From positions 1 to 64,000 of the forward strand of contig URCA01000011.1 in assembly GCA_900546265.1 (NCBI GenBank): a stretch of 64,000 nt of DNA. Reading direction: 5' to 3'. The DNA comes from an uncultured Oscillospiraceae bacterium (GTDB lineage: Bacteria > Bacillota > Clostridia > Oscillospirales > Acutalibacteraceae). Position numbers and translations under genes: made by a program. The notes under the pieces are model-generated. The model saw only the letters and a list, made by a program, of their open reading frames with translations. It did not search any database and was not told the origin of the DNA. Position 1 is the first letter of the stretch. Every line of letters starts with the position of its first letter. Below are positions 16,556-25,813 of the stretch, piece by piece.

Positions 16556-17240
16556 GGCCTTGGAATAGGCCGATAGGTCAGTGGTCAGCGTGGCCGTACT
16601 GTAAGCGTAGCCGTCCGTGTCCGCCGTCTCGCTTGCTGGCAGCGTCAGCGCCTCGCCCAGCAGCTTCGGATCTCTGTCGTCCGCAAGGGCGATATAGAGC
16701 TGCACCGTGCTGGTGGGGGCGGCGCAGGTGGTGGCTTCTGCGGCGTGCTCGCTGCCCGTTTCCGTGCTGCCGTGGTGGGGCGTGACCGTAACCCGTATAG
16801 GTCAGGCGGTCGGCCTTATCCACGGTCTCACCGGCGGCGATTTCCGTGCCGTCCGCATGTGTAAAGGCAATGCTCGTCTGCGTGTCGGCCTGTATAATCT
16901 CGGCGTAGTCATAGGTCGCCCTGTGCCCCCAATAGGACAGCCCCGCCGTGTCATCGCTGGAATACTGGCTGGATTCGATAGTTAGCCCGCATTTCCCTGC
17001 ACTGACAACGGACGCAAAGGCAATGTCCTCCACCGCCGTGTCCTCCGTCCAGACGGAGCTTTCCTCCGTGCCTGTGTTTTTAATCAGGTGTGCGTGCTTG
17101 ACGGACAGCTTGGAAGCATCGCTCAAATGTCCGCCGTTGGGGTTGATGGTCTCCACGCCCGCACCGCTGTTTACCCAGAAGCGCTCTTCCCCGCAGGGCG
17201 CTGCTCACCCTATATTTCGGTGTAGACAGCGCTTTGTCCC
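16556..17240 (-). pseudogene. Broken secreted or carbohydrate-binding-like protein
   Basis: Minus-strand frames read RFWVNSGAGVETINPNGGHL, KHAHLIKNTGTEESSVWTED, GLTIESSQYSSDDTAGLSYW and FTHADGTEIAAGETVDKADR. After a frameshift near 16,790 they continue TVTPHHGSTETGSEHAAEAT, STVQLYIALADDRDPKLLGE and YAYSTATLTTDLSAYSKAS, running straight into the fucI fragment. Another shift or stop lies near 17,200. The Thr/Ser-rich beta-type sequence looks like an extracellular binding domain, but I do not recognise the family. The rest of 17,240-17,362 shows no gene. Confidence 0.5.
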
Positions 17241-17362
17241 TAAACACTTTTTCCCAATGAACTCAGCCGTTTCGCCTGTATCAATTCTCGTGGCTCCCAC
17301 TCATTTTCAAAGCACGCCACTGATACTATCCCCGTTCCCGGCGGATTTCATTGGCCGTCCGG

Positions 17363-18388
17363 CTATTGAGAACGCTTTCTCCGTTCGAACCAAATATACA
17401 CTCCCACCGCAATGCCTATCAGAACCATGGCCATGGCCACGATCCCTATGAGCCAGCCGGTTTTGTTGATGGAAGGTGGAACAGCCACTAGGCGGGTAGG
17501 TTCCGTTTGTGACGGCGTCTGTGTTACGTTGGCACTTTGCGTGGTCTCCCCGTCCTGGTTTTCCGTTTCGATGACAGAGCTGTCCGAAGCGTTGGGTTCC
17601 CCCCCCAATAAAGGGCCCGTGTTCTCATTCTCCGCCGGAGCCTGTGTCGCAGGCCTGTAGGTCGTGACCGGTACGGTGGTGATATTTGTCAGCGGCTTCA
17701 TGGTCTGCATTTGTGTGGTGGTCGTCGGGCGTCGGGTTGTCGAGGACGGCACGGGGCGATCGGTGTTGTAGGCCTCCACAGTCAGGAACGCTAGCCCCAT
17801 TGACCAAAACGGATACTCTCCCTGTGGCGTCTTGGATGCGTTGGGGAAGGACAACTTCACGTAGCGGGCATCTGCGGGGATATCCTCCTCAGGGATCGCA
17901 TACTGCGCTTGCACCGAGGATTCGTCCTCAATATTGCAATACATATTTTTATCGTAATATATGTATTCCCCATCGAGGCGATCCGATGTGGAGATGCTGA
18001 ATGTTCCCTCTTTGTTGTAGGCGCCCGCCCAGCCTCCGGCACCGCAGACGCCCATGTATTCGATTGAGCGAATCCCATGTTCAAAGTAATAGATAATCTC
18101 TACGTCAATATTGACATATTCCTTGATCATGCACAGCGCACGACCGTCGCCGCAGGCGGCGCGCAGTGGCTTATCGCCGGTCATAACGAATATCTTGTCG
18201 GCTGGGACATTCACGACTACGCCTTCCGGCATCGTATATCGAAATTTCGCAGCTTTTGGAAAGGCGGTATTATCAAAGGTCTCTCGGAATGTATAGGTGG
18301 TCTCCCCGGCGGAATCTGCAAAGGCCGTCCCCGGAAACAGCAGCATCAGCAGCGCCAGGGTCAATGCAAGACCGCAAAATTTTTTCAT
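17363..18388 (-). CDS. Membrane-anchored surface protein with one copy of a repeated domain
   Basis: The 341-residue product has a signal peptide (1-24, ending GTAFADS), one beta-rich domain of about 180 residues (30-215), a Thr/Pro-rich stalk (about 215-300), one membrane helix (about 309-331) and a basic tail FERRKRSQ. The domain shares spaced motifs with the four domains of the neighbouring 819-residue protein: F-x-E-x-F at the start, G-D-G-R-x-x-C, I-I-Y-Y-F, a Leu-Asp-Gly-x-Tyr turn, and I-P-A-D-A-R-Y-V-K-L. No sortase motif is seen, so this copy is held by its helix. The domain pattern suggests a discoidin-like sugar-binding fold; this is inference. A run of eight C lies in the stalk coding (near 17,600). 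Confidence 0.75.
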   Translation of the reverse strand: MKKFCGLALTLALLMLLFPGTAFADSAGETTYTFRETFDNTAFPKAAKFRYTMPEGVVVNVPADKIFVMTGDKPLRAACGDGRALCMIKEYVNIDVEIIYYFEHGIRSIEYMGVCGAGGWAGAYNKEGTFSISTSDRLDGEYIYYDKNMYCNIEDESSVQAQYAIPEEDIPADARYVKLSFPNASKTPQGEYPFWSMGLAFLTVEAYNTDRPVPSSTTRRPTTTTQMQTMKPLTNITTVPVTTYRPATQAPAENENTGPLLGGEPNASDSSVIETENQDGETTQSANVTQTPSQTEPTRLVAVPPSINKTGWLIGIVAMAMVLIGIAVGVYIWFERRKRSQ

Positions 18389-18521
18389 ATGTTTCCCTCA
18401 TTCCACAGGCCATGTCGCCGTCATACGTCCTCTCCTCGGATGACGGGGAGAGGACGTATGGACGCCTTCACAATGCCGGCTTGTTTACGATTGGGTGTGT
18501 TCATGAAAGGCAGTCAAAGGA

Positions 18522-20981
18522 TTACAAGAACTTCTTACGGTTGAGCACCAGTACGCCCGCGGCGGCCAGCGTAATCATCACGGCGACAATCGGCAGCGAT
18601 GAGCCGGTGGACGGCGTTTCGCCGTTCTCCTCTTCTCCCGTCGTCCGCGTGCTGTCCTGCACAGTTACGATTGTCGGTACGACGATCTCATAGGTTTCAT
18701 CGGTTGTCTTGGAGGTGGGCTCCGTTTCCGTGGGAGCGGTTGTCTTGGAGGTGGGCTCCGTTTCCGTGGGAGCGGTTGGCTCGGTGACGCTCCCAGTCGT
18801 CGTGGTTGTTACAATCGGCCCGGGTACGGGGTCCACGCCCAGCGTCATATAGGTGTTGTATTCCACCGCCAGGGAAACCGGCAAGTAGGACGCTGCGCCC
18901 GCTTCGGCATCTGCGGGGACGGTTATTTTCAGATACTTCATACCGGCCGGTATCGCCTTCTGGTTCCAGACCGATTTTTCCGTCGTGTGCGGAACCTGGC
19001 TGCTCGAAACCGCTATCAAGTCGTACGTGCCGTACAGCTTATCGGAAACCGCCATCGTGGGACTCTTCCCTCCAAGGAGGGTGAATTTGGCGCTGCTGAA
19101 GCCGTTGGGGAAATAGTAAACCAGTTCGACCGCTTTCGCATTGTCCGTCCTGTACATGCATTTGCGGCGGCCGTCGCCAAACAGGCTCAGATGCTCCGTC
19201 TCATCCGATTCGGTAAAACTTCCTTGAAGGGCATCGGGACTGTTCGCCGTGGGAACGCGGTAGGCATTAGACACAAACCGGCAGTTTTCACCGGAAAACG
19301 TATCGGTGAAATTGGCCGTTCCCGCCAGAGCGGCTTTTCCAGGATTGCTTTCCTGGACGCTCAACTCGCCCAGAGCCAGACTCCAATCGTCATATTTGTC
19401 CCAATCGTCAGAATTGAAGCCCACGAACTCCAGCTTCAAATACCGCATATTTGCCGGAAGCTTGCTGCCGTCGATGCTGTAGTCCACCCGATTGCCCGCG
19501 TTCGATTCTCCGACATAATAGGGGTAATTCCTATCCCACTTGTTTCCATTGCTCAAGCTAGCAAGACTCTCCCATTCGCCGTCCTCGGACGCGGAGACAT
19601 ACATCCAAAATTTATTGTTGCCGTAAGGCCCTCCCCAATTCCCATTGCCGAAGCCGGTATATGCAATGGAATCCATACCGTTGGGGAATTCGTATATGAT
19701 CGACAGCGTATGTCCACCCTTTTTGAAAAGAGTCATGGTCTTTCCGGAAATCGGATCGCCGTTGTTATCGTATTCCTTACAGGTATTCAGACAGCCCGTG
19801 TTGCTGGTCGAATACAGCACATCGTTCACCGACACATCTTTGGCAAGTTGCCCGCTGGCAAAGTCACGGATTTCATAGCGAACCACATGCGGATCCTGCA
19901 GGAAATCCATCGACTTGAACTGCTCGACAAAATAAAGGTCGGCATCCGTATAGTTGATGGCGACATATTGATTGTATGTCACTGTCAGTTTTTTGAACCC
20001 ACATTCCCAGTTGTCGTAACTTCCGCCCTTAATCGTGATCTTTAGAAAACGGGCGCTTTCCGGCACGGCGGCGCCGTTTGCAACCGCCGTATATGTACCG
20101 TTCAGGGTATCCGCCACTTCCGTTGTCGACGTCACATTATCCGTGAAGACGCTTGTATCAAAATTGAAAGAGGTAAACCCGTTGGGGAAGTAATACACAA
20201 TGGGCAGATCGCCCGTATCCCCTGCCTTGATCAGAGTCTGGCTGCGCCCATCTTTGCAGGCGCTACAGCACCCTTCGTTGTCCGTCACGGTGCTTAGTGC
20301 CTGTTTATCGGCGGCCTTCTTCCCCGCTGCGGCGATGGTATAGGCCGAGATGAATCGATTGGAGTCGTTCTGATCGTATTTTTCGACAAACTGACCGGCG
20401 CCTTTGGTGTACTCGTCCGCCATCACCGTCGCCTGCGCATAGCCGAGAACAAACTGCCAGCTTTCATAACCGGTGGCTTTAAAAGTCAGCTTCACATAGC
20501 GTACCGAATCCGCTATATCAGAAAGAGCGTAGGTATAGGTGCTGTCGTCCGAAACGGACGGCTCCACCTCCGCGACGGTATAGACACCATCAAGCGTATC
20601 GGCGACAGAAATTTCCACCTTCTTGCCGAGCCCCGTTCCGACCATATACCCGACATAGGTGAAGTCCTGCAGCCCGCCCGCAAAGGCATAGGTCAGAGAG
20701 GCGTCGGTTTTGGGGTCCTTCATGAGCGTGCTAGTTTTCCAGCCGGTGCTATCCAGAACGCCGCCGTTCTGTGTTTCGCTGAATGTTCCGTCCGACAGTT
20801 CGGAGGCAGCCAGAAACGGGTTGGTTTTCATTTCCGCGACAGTATTAAAGCCCTCGTAGAATTGGAATGTTTTCGCGCTTTCCGCTTTCCCTTCCAACAC
20901 GCGGGGCACCCCCGCGCCAAGCGATACACAAATCGCCGCGGCGCTCAGGACGCCAAGAACCCTGTTGCTGAGTTTACGCAT
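18522..20981 (-). CDS. Large cell-wall surface protein with four repeated domains and PxTG-like anchor
   Basis: The 819-residue product has a signal peptide (about 1-34), four tandem domains of 150-190 residues (about 38-195, 196-345, 346-550 and 551-720), a Thr/Pro/Glu-rich stalk with a duplicated 12-residue unit, then ETPSTGSSLP followed by a hydrophobic helix and NRKKFL. The PSTG stretch resembles the P-x-T-G sorting signals used by many Clostridia instead of LPXTG. The domains share YYFPNGF or YEFPNGM, C-K/G-D-G-R, a D-x-L-x-G-x-Y turn and R-Y/F-L-K-I/L. These look like beta-sandwich glycan-binding units, but I do not know a named family. The AraC regulator gene lies 263 nt upstream. Confidence 0.8.
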   Translation of the reverse strand: MRKLSNRVLGVLSAAAICVSLGAGVPRVLEGKAESAKTFQFYEGFNTVAEMKTNPFLAASELSDGTFSETQNGGVLDSTGWKTSTLMKDPKTDASLTYAFAGGLQDFTYVGYMVGTGLGKKVEISVADTLDGVYTVAEVEPSVSDDSTYTYALSDIADSVRYVKLTFKATGYESWQFVLGYAQATVMADEYTKGAGQFVEKYDQNDSNRFISAYTIAAAGKKAADKQALSTVTDNEGCCSACKDGRSQTLIKAGDTGDLPIVYYFPNGFTSFNFDTSVFTDNVTSTTEVADTLNGTYTAVANGAAVPESARFLKITIKGGSYDNWECGFKKLTVTYNQYVAINYTDADLYFVEQFKSMDFLQDPHVVRYEIRDFASGQLAKDVSVNDVLYSTSNTGCLNTCKEYDNNGDPISGKTMTLFKKGGHTLSIIYEFPNGMDSIAYTGFGNGNWGGPYGNNKFWMYVSASEDGEWESLASLSNGNKWDRNYPYYVGESNAGNRVDYSIDGSKLPANMRYLKLEFVGFNSDDWDKYDDWSLALGELSVQESNPGKAALAGTANFTDTFSGENCRFVSNAYRVPTANSPDALQGSFTESDETEHLSLFGDGRRKCMYRTDNAKAVELVYYFPNGFSSAKFTLLGGKSPTMAVSDKLYGTYDLIAVSSSQVPHTTEKSVWNQKAIPAGMKYLKITVPADAEAGAASYLPVSLAVEYNTYMTLGVDPVPGPIVTTTTTGSVTEPTAPTETEPTSKTTAPTETEPTSKTTDETYEIVVPTIVTVQDSTRTTGEEENGETPSTGSSLPIVAVMITLAAAGVLVLNRKKFL
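18701..18778 (-). repeat. 36-bp tandem repeat encoding a Thr/Pro stalk
   Basis: Two exact copies of a 36-bp unit (starting 18701 and 18737) plus a partial third encode the 12-residue stalk unit APTETEPTSKTT. Unit number could vary by slippage and change stalk length. Confidence 0.85.
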
Positions 20982-21244
20982 TTCGTTTCACCCTCCAAAA
21001 TTTCATTTCTTCATCCGGCCCTGAACAGGCGATCAGGATGATAGGTCAACTTCAGCATAACGGATCCGCCTGCAAATATATATCGTTAATTTTCAATATC
21101 TATATTCAAAATTTTGAAACGCCGCATTCTCAGCCAAATGCTGCCGCTTCCCCTTGCGTTTTAACGCTTTTTGGGCGTCGGATGGGACGAAAAACTCGCA
21201 CACCGGTTTCCAAACGGGCGCGTCAAACCGGCAAATCGCCGTTC

Positions 21245-23548
21245 TTAGTTTTCATCAGGCCGATGAATATCCCGGAAACGTCCCGGCGTTATACCGGTGT
21301 ACTTTTTGAAAATACGGATAAATGTGTTGATGTTTTCATAACCTGTTTTCAAAGAAATATCCCCTACAGTATCGTTTGTGTGGATTAAAAACTCCTTGGC
21401 TTTTTCCATACGGAAAATGTTAATTCGCTCCAGCAGGCCGCAGCCGGATTGTCTCTTATAGGTGCTCGACAGCGTGGAAAAATGGATGCCAATGATGTCG
21501 GCAATATAGGCGACACTCAAATTTGGATCGCTGTATTTTTCCTCGATGATAGCCTCCACCTCTCTGAACAGCACATCCTGCGTATTGTCTTTCTGAGCGG
21601 AGAGTACGCTCTGCACCACTTTCAAGAAACCGCCTATCGTCTGCCTGAGCTGGGTGATATTGAAGCAGCTTTGTATGCCCTGTTCAATCGCATTTAGGCG
21701 GCCGTCCGTATCCTCGTCCCAAACATAAAGTTGCCGCATGTTTCCGCGCATGGCGTGGATCGTCTCTTCAATTAACAGTCTAGCCATCTCAAAGGTGACG
21801 CATTTCCCCTCTTGAATGATGGAAAGCATCTGGTCGAACAGGGATGCCAACTCGTCGCTATCCCAATTTTTATGGTTGTTGATCAGAAAATACTGTGTAT
21901 TGATAAGATTGGCATAGTCAGATCGGGTAAACCGCTGCTGCTCTTCGGCTTGAGTATAGGTCATAATGGTTTGATTTTCCATCAGTTGCAGCTGGCGCAG
22001 CGCCTGCATAGCTTCCATAAAGCGGGGCGAAATCGTCTCCTCGATCGCTTGGATACTGCTGATACCCGCCTGAAGGTGACATTGCAGCTGTTCTTCGCAG
22101 ACCCGGATGACCGTCTCCACTGCTGTTTTCAGATGCTCTTCGGTGACAACCTCTTTGAAATCTACCATGCTGACCACGCAATGGTTATAGGTTACGGTGT
22201 TGGTGTGATAAAAATCATGCAGAATATTATCCACAACGAATTGCAACAGCGCCCAATCGGCACCCTCTTCTTCCGAATCCACACCGATTTCAACCACGGA
22301 AAAAACCAGAAGCGCATAGTGGGTGTGAAAGAACAGCCGTCCCATCCCCATGCGCTCCATCAAATCCTTCGTCTCGGCACACTGGCTCTTCCCTATCAGC
22401 AGCCGGGAAAACGCATCGGAATAGATATTACGGCGATACTTGTTAAACATCAAATCGAGGCCACGTTTTTCAATCATAGCCCGGGCGACACGGTTATAAT
22501 CTTTGTCCTTGTTTTGCAGTTCCTTTTGTACATTGATATCGGAGGATTCGTCCACAAGAGAAAGAACATCGGAGGTCCATTTCTCACGCTTGCGTAGGAT
22601 CAACACAAGCGCCGCTACGGCGGCCACCGTCAAAATCCCGCAGCCACCCAGAATCACAGTAACTCCCCTGTTCGTCGTGAGTATATTTTGCGTACCCGGT
22701 GCGACCATCACATACTTATTTCCGCCTATGGCAGCATTGTATGCATAGGCATCAATATATTCCCCCCGATCGGTTCGCTGATATTGCGGATTCTTTCCCA
22801 AAAATAGATTATCGGCTTTCAGATTCGAGGGGATCAGTGCCCGTCGGGTGGAAAACAGCATCCGGCTGTCGCCGTCAATCAGATAGAACTCCTTATCCGG
22901 TTCGAGCGCCTGCAGCCCCGCACGCTCCCGGAATATATTCCGATTGAACAGAACGAGCAGTTTTCCCGTCTGTTCCAAGCTTTCTTGCGAATAGACGTTT
23001 ATCATCAGGGCGAGCTGTTCCACCGTGGCGTTGTCGGTACGGATCTCGCTTTTAAGTGGTATAATTGTATATATGGCGTCGGTATAGTAGGGCTTGCGGA
23101 CTTTGCCGATGTCCTCTTCCTCCAGATAATAAGACAAGGATCGCAGCGAGTCATCGCTGCTGTTGGCACGGATAAAACGCTCCCCCACCTCACCATACAG
23201 AAAAATATCAAAAATATAACTTTTTTTCTGCATGACACTGAAAAGCAGTTCCTGCACGCTTTGCAAATCGCCGGAGGTATTGGCGCAGAATCCGTTGATT
23301 AGACGGTTATCCTGCCGATTAATCAGCAAATCGAGTAGGGTCTGACTGGTTTCGTTCAACATTCCCTCTACGGAATGATGTATCGTATAAAATAGCTTTA
23401 TATTTCCTTCATCCGCATATTTCTGCGTATTGTGTCTGTTTGAGAGATAAAAAATGCCGATAAAAACTCCAAAAGCAAACAGCCATACCACAAAAATAAG
23501 TACCGCCATCCGGAAACGCGTCCATCTTTTTATAGCCATTTTCCCCAA
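21245..23548 (-). CDS. Transmembrane AraC-family regulator with extracellular sensor
   Basis: The 767-residue product has a membrane helix at about 13-33, an extracytoplasmic sensor of about 260 residues (double-CACHE-like), a second helix at about 293-315, a cytoplasmic linker with a YesN-like middle domain, and a C-terminal AraC double helix-turn-helix (about 660-760: VAYIADIIGIHFSTLSSTYK, then TVGDISLKTGYENINTFIRI and KKYTGITPGRFRD). This architecture is common in Bacillota beside sugar-uptake operons and senses extracellular saccharides directly. It sits between the ABC operon and the repeat-domain surface protein, which it probably controls. Confidence 0.9.
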   Translation of the reverse strand: MGKMAIKRWTRFRMAVLIFVVWLFAFGVFIGIFYLSNRHNTQKYADEGNIKLFYTIHHSVEGMLNETSQTLLDLLINRQDNRLINGFCANTSGDLQSVQELLFSVMQKKSYIFDIFLYGEVGERFIRANSSDDSLRSLSYYLEEEDIGKVRKPYYTDAIYTIIPLKSEIRTDNATVEQLALMINVYSQESLEQTGKLLVLFNRNIFRERAGLQALEPDKEFYLIDGDSRMLFSTRRALIPSNLKADNLFLGKNPQYQRTDRGEYIDAYAYNAAIGGNKYVMVAPGTQNILTTNRGVTVILGGCGILTVAAVAALVLILRKREKWTSDVLSLVDESSDINVQKELQNKDKDYNRVARAMIEKRGLDLMFNKYRRNIYSDAFSRLLIGKSQCAETKDLMERMGMGRLFFHTHYALLVFSVVEIGVDSEEEGADWALLQFVVDNILHDFYHTNTVTYNHCVVSMVDFKEVVTEEHLKTAVETVIRVCEEQLQCHLQAGISSIQAIEETISPRFMEAMQALRQLQLMENQTIMTYTQAEEQQRFTRSDYANLINTQYFLINNHKNWDSDELASLFDQMLSIIQEGKCVTFEMARLLIEETIHAMRGNMRQLYVWDEDTDGRLNAIEQGIQSCFNITQLRQTIGGFLKVVQSVLSAQKDNTQDVLFREVEAIIEEKYSDPNLSVAYIADIIGIHFSTLSSTYKRQSGCGLLERINIFRMEKAKEFLIHTNDTVGDISLKTGYENINTFIRIFKKYTGITPGRFRDIHRPDEN

Positions 23549-23635
23549 GCGTTCTCCTTTCGATCAAACAAGCTTTATGTGCCCGAACGCGGCTCCATCG
23601 ATAATCTCGTATCCAATTCTATAACTTTTTATAAA

Positions 23636-23676
23636 AGCCGATTTCATAGCTTATTTGCTAAGAAATCGGCTCTTTT
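23636..23676 (-). terminator. Terminator of the ABC/DUF5696 operon
   Basis: Ten-base arms AGCCGATTTC (23636-23645) and GAAATCGGCT (23662-23671) with a 16-nt loop; on the minus strand TTTATAAAAAG follows. It lies between the last permease gene and the AraC gene. The remainder of 23,549-23,850 shows no gene. Confidence 0.65.
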
Positions 23677-23850
23677 CATATACTTTTTGCCACTGATTCC
23701 CATGATAAAAAGCGTACATAAAGTTGGGAAACCGCTCTTGGAACGCAGCTGCGAACGGTCATATCCGGCTTCACTATAAGGATACCAAACCCCGTCGAAA
23801 AAAGCAACCTAACGCACGGCTCTTGGGACAGGCAATGTTTTCCGATTCCA

Positions 23851-24834
23851 CTATCCCACAATGCCGGAACGCTCGATGCTTTCGGTAAATTTTCGCTGTA
23901 CGATGAGATACACAACCAGCGGCGGAATAATAGTGAGCAGACATCCAGCCTGCATACGGGTGGTCAGCAGGGAATACTCGTCTGTCGACACGGTATCCCA
24001 CAGGCTCTGTTGGAGCTGCGCCAGCGCCAGCGTAATGGTGGGCGTGTCGTTAAGCATCAGCGAAGTCAGGTAATACTCGTTCCAATACCAGACCAGACTG
24101 AACAGAAAAGCGGTGAGAAAAATTGCGCCCGCGTTGGGCACCATAACCCGCAGGAATGTACGGTACGGCCCGCAGCCATCGATAATCGCCGCCTCTTCCA
24201 ATTCTTTGGGGATATTCCGGAAAAACTGGCGGAACATGTAGATAAACAGGCCGGAGCGCAGGCCCATCCCCAGTATGGCAGGCAAATACATAACCCAGGG
24301 GGTATTGGTCAAATTAATTTTCACGTCGTGCCCCGACAGAACGGATAGGATATCGGCAACACCGAACATATTAAAATTGGTCATCTGAATAAAGGAGGGC
24401 ATGATCGTCGTCTGGGCCGGAACCAGAATGGTGAAGATAACGATAGCAAACAGAATCTTCTTCCCATAAAACTCAAATCGTGCGAAGCCATAGCCCACCA
24501 TAGCGGTGACAAGCACTTGAATACAGGCGCTTACCATCATAATCCGCCCCGTGTTAGCCAGCGCGGTAGGATAATGCATGGCGTTGAACGCCTGTCGGAT
24601 ATTCAGCAATGTATAGTGCTTGGGGATCCAGATAACGCTGGGATCCATCACATCCGCGTTTCCACGGAATGCGGAACTGGCCATATACAGAATAGGGTAT
24701 AGGATAACGTATCCGATACCAATGATAAACGCCCAGCGGAACAGAATCCATATCAGAGACTGCACCCGGCGCTTCGTACGTATGTCGTTCACTCCATGAA
24801 CGGCAGAACGTATGCCGATAATATTGATTTTCAC
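23851..24834 (-). CDS. Carbohydrate ABC transporter permease (MalG/LplC type)
   Basis: The 327-residue inner-membrane permease has six predicted helices after a longer-than-usual cytoplasmic N-terminus. The ATPase-docking EAA loop reads PKELEEAAIIDGCGPYRTFL followed by R-V-M-V-P. It belongs to the CUT1-type permeases for oligosaccharides. It begins 15 nt after the partner permease and ends the operon. No ATP-binding gene is nearby, so it probably uses a shared MsmX-like ATPase encoded elsewhere. Confidence 0.92.
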   Translation of the reverse strand: MKINIIGIRSAVHGVNDIRTKRRVQSLIWILFRWAFIIGIGYVILYPILYMASSAFRGNADVMDPSVIWIPKHYTLLNIRQAFNAMHYPTALANTGRIMMVSACIQVLVTAMVGYGFARFEFYGKKILFAIVIFTILVPAQTTIMPSFIQMTNFNMFGVADILSVLSGHDVKINLTNTPWVMYLPAILGMGLRSGLFIYMFRQFFRNIPKELEEAAIIDGCGPYRTFLRVMVPNAGAIFLTAFLFSLVWYWNEYYLTSLMLNDTPTITLALAQLQQSLWDTVSTDEYSLLTTRMQAGCLLTIIPPLVVYLIVQRKFTESIERSGIVG

Positions 24835-24849
24835 CCCCTCACCCCCTTC

Positions 24850-25764
24850 TTATTCACTGTCCGAATAAAATATTTTCCGGGAAAGCAGCATCATGACCAC
24901 GCCCAGAATCACCATAATACATACAAAGTACAGCCAAGCCAGAGCGGAGCTGTATGAATAGTTTAGACCGTTGGCCTGATCCGATATGTATTTCATGGCC
25001 GGATTGGTGTAACTAGTAAAGGTGTCGATGATGGTGTATATGACATTGACCAGAATAACCGGACTTATCATCGGCAGAATAATCTTGCAAAAATACTCCC
25101 ACGATGTCGCCCCCTCAACGCTGGCAGCCTCTTTGAGCGAGGAGGGAATGGTCTGCAGTCCAGTTAGGAACAGCAGGATTTGGACACCCGATTGCCATGT
25201 GAGATTAAAAATCCGATCGATGATTCCGGTCAAAAAAGAGACTATTTCGGGAGATACTCCCATCTTCAAAACGATATCCTCGATGGAAGCGCTGCTGACC
25301 ATGTAGACTGAACCGGTATCCAAAGAGCTGACATTGGTTTCTCCCTGAATGATGCCGAGCAGCACCGTGGAGGATAGCATCAGCGGCAGGAAAAAGATAC
25401 ATCGCACGACCGCACGACCGTGGAATTTCTGGTTGAGCAGCATAGCCACAAAGATACTGAACACCAGAATAATCGGCACCTCGGTCAGCATATTGCGAAA
25501 AGCCTGCAGCAGTTTGGGCATAAAGTCCGGATCCTCCAAAAGCGCCCGCTGATAGTGTGTCAGCCCCGCCCACGGACGCTCCAGACCGCCACCGGCCAGC
25601 ACCGATACGGACTGGAAGGAATACAGGAAAGACTCCACAATGGGGATCACAAAAAGGGAAACCAGTCCGATTACCCAGGGCAGGATGAAGGTATACCCCA
25701 CGAGCATTCTTTTCCTTTGCATCTGGGATAATTTCTTCGTATTTGTTGTCACCGCATTCCTCAT
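24850..25764 (-). CDS. Carbohydrate ABC transporter permease (LplB/UgpA type)
   Basis: The roughly 304-residue permease has six helices and the EAA loop SLKEAASVEGATSWEYFCKI followed by I-L-P. It pairs with the MalG-type permease directly downstream. The start is uncertain: the ATG at 25764 has GAGAGG immediately before it with too little spacing, a GTG at 25752 has GAGG at a good distance, and the frame is open back into the upstream gene. The overlapping or abutting arrangement with DUF5696 implies translational coupling. Confidence 0.9.
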   Translation of the reverse strand: MRNAVTTNTKKLSQMQRKRMLVGYTFILPWVIGLVSLFVIPIVESFLYSFQSVSVLAGGGLERPWAGLTHYQRALLEDPDFMPKLLQAFRNMLTEVPIILVFSIFVAMLLNQKFHGRAVVRCIFFLPLMLSSTVLLGIIQGETNVSSLDTGSVYMVSSASIEDIVLKMGVSPEIVSFLTGIIDRIFNLTWQSGVQILLFLTGLQTIPSSLKEAASVEGATSWEYFCKIILPMISPVILVNVIYTIIDTFTSYTNPAMKYISDQANGLNYSYSSALAWLYFVCIMVILGVVMMLLSRKIFYSDSE

Positions 25765-25813
25765 CCTCTCGTATATGCCGGTACGATTCCATACCGCTTC
25801 AAAACCCGACGGT

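Noticed and set aside
18522..18620. Canonical LPXTG sorting signal
   Set aside because: The sequence is PSTG, not LPXTG; it is reported only as PxTG-like.
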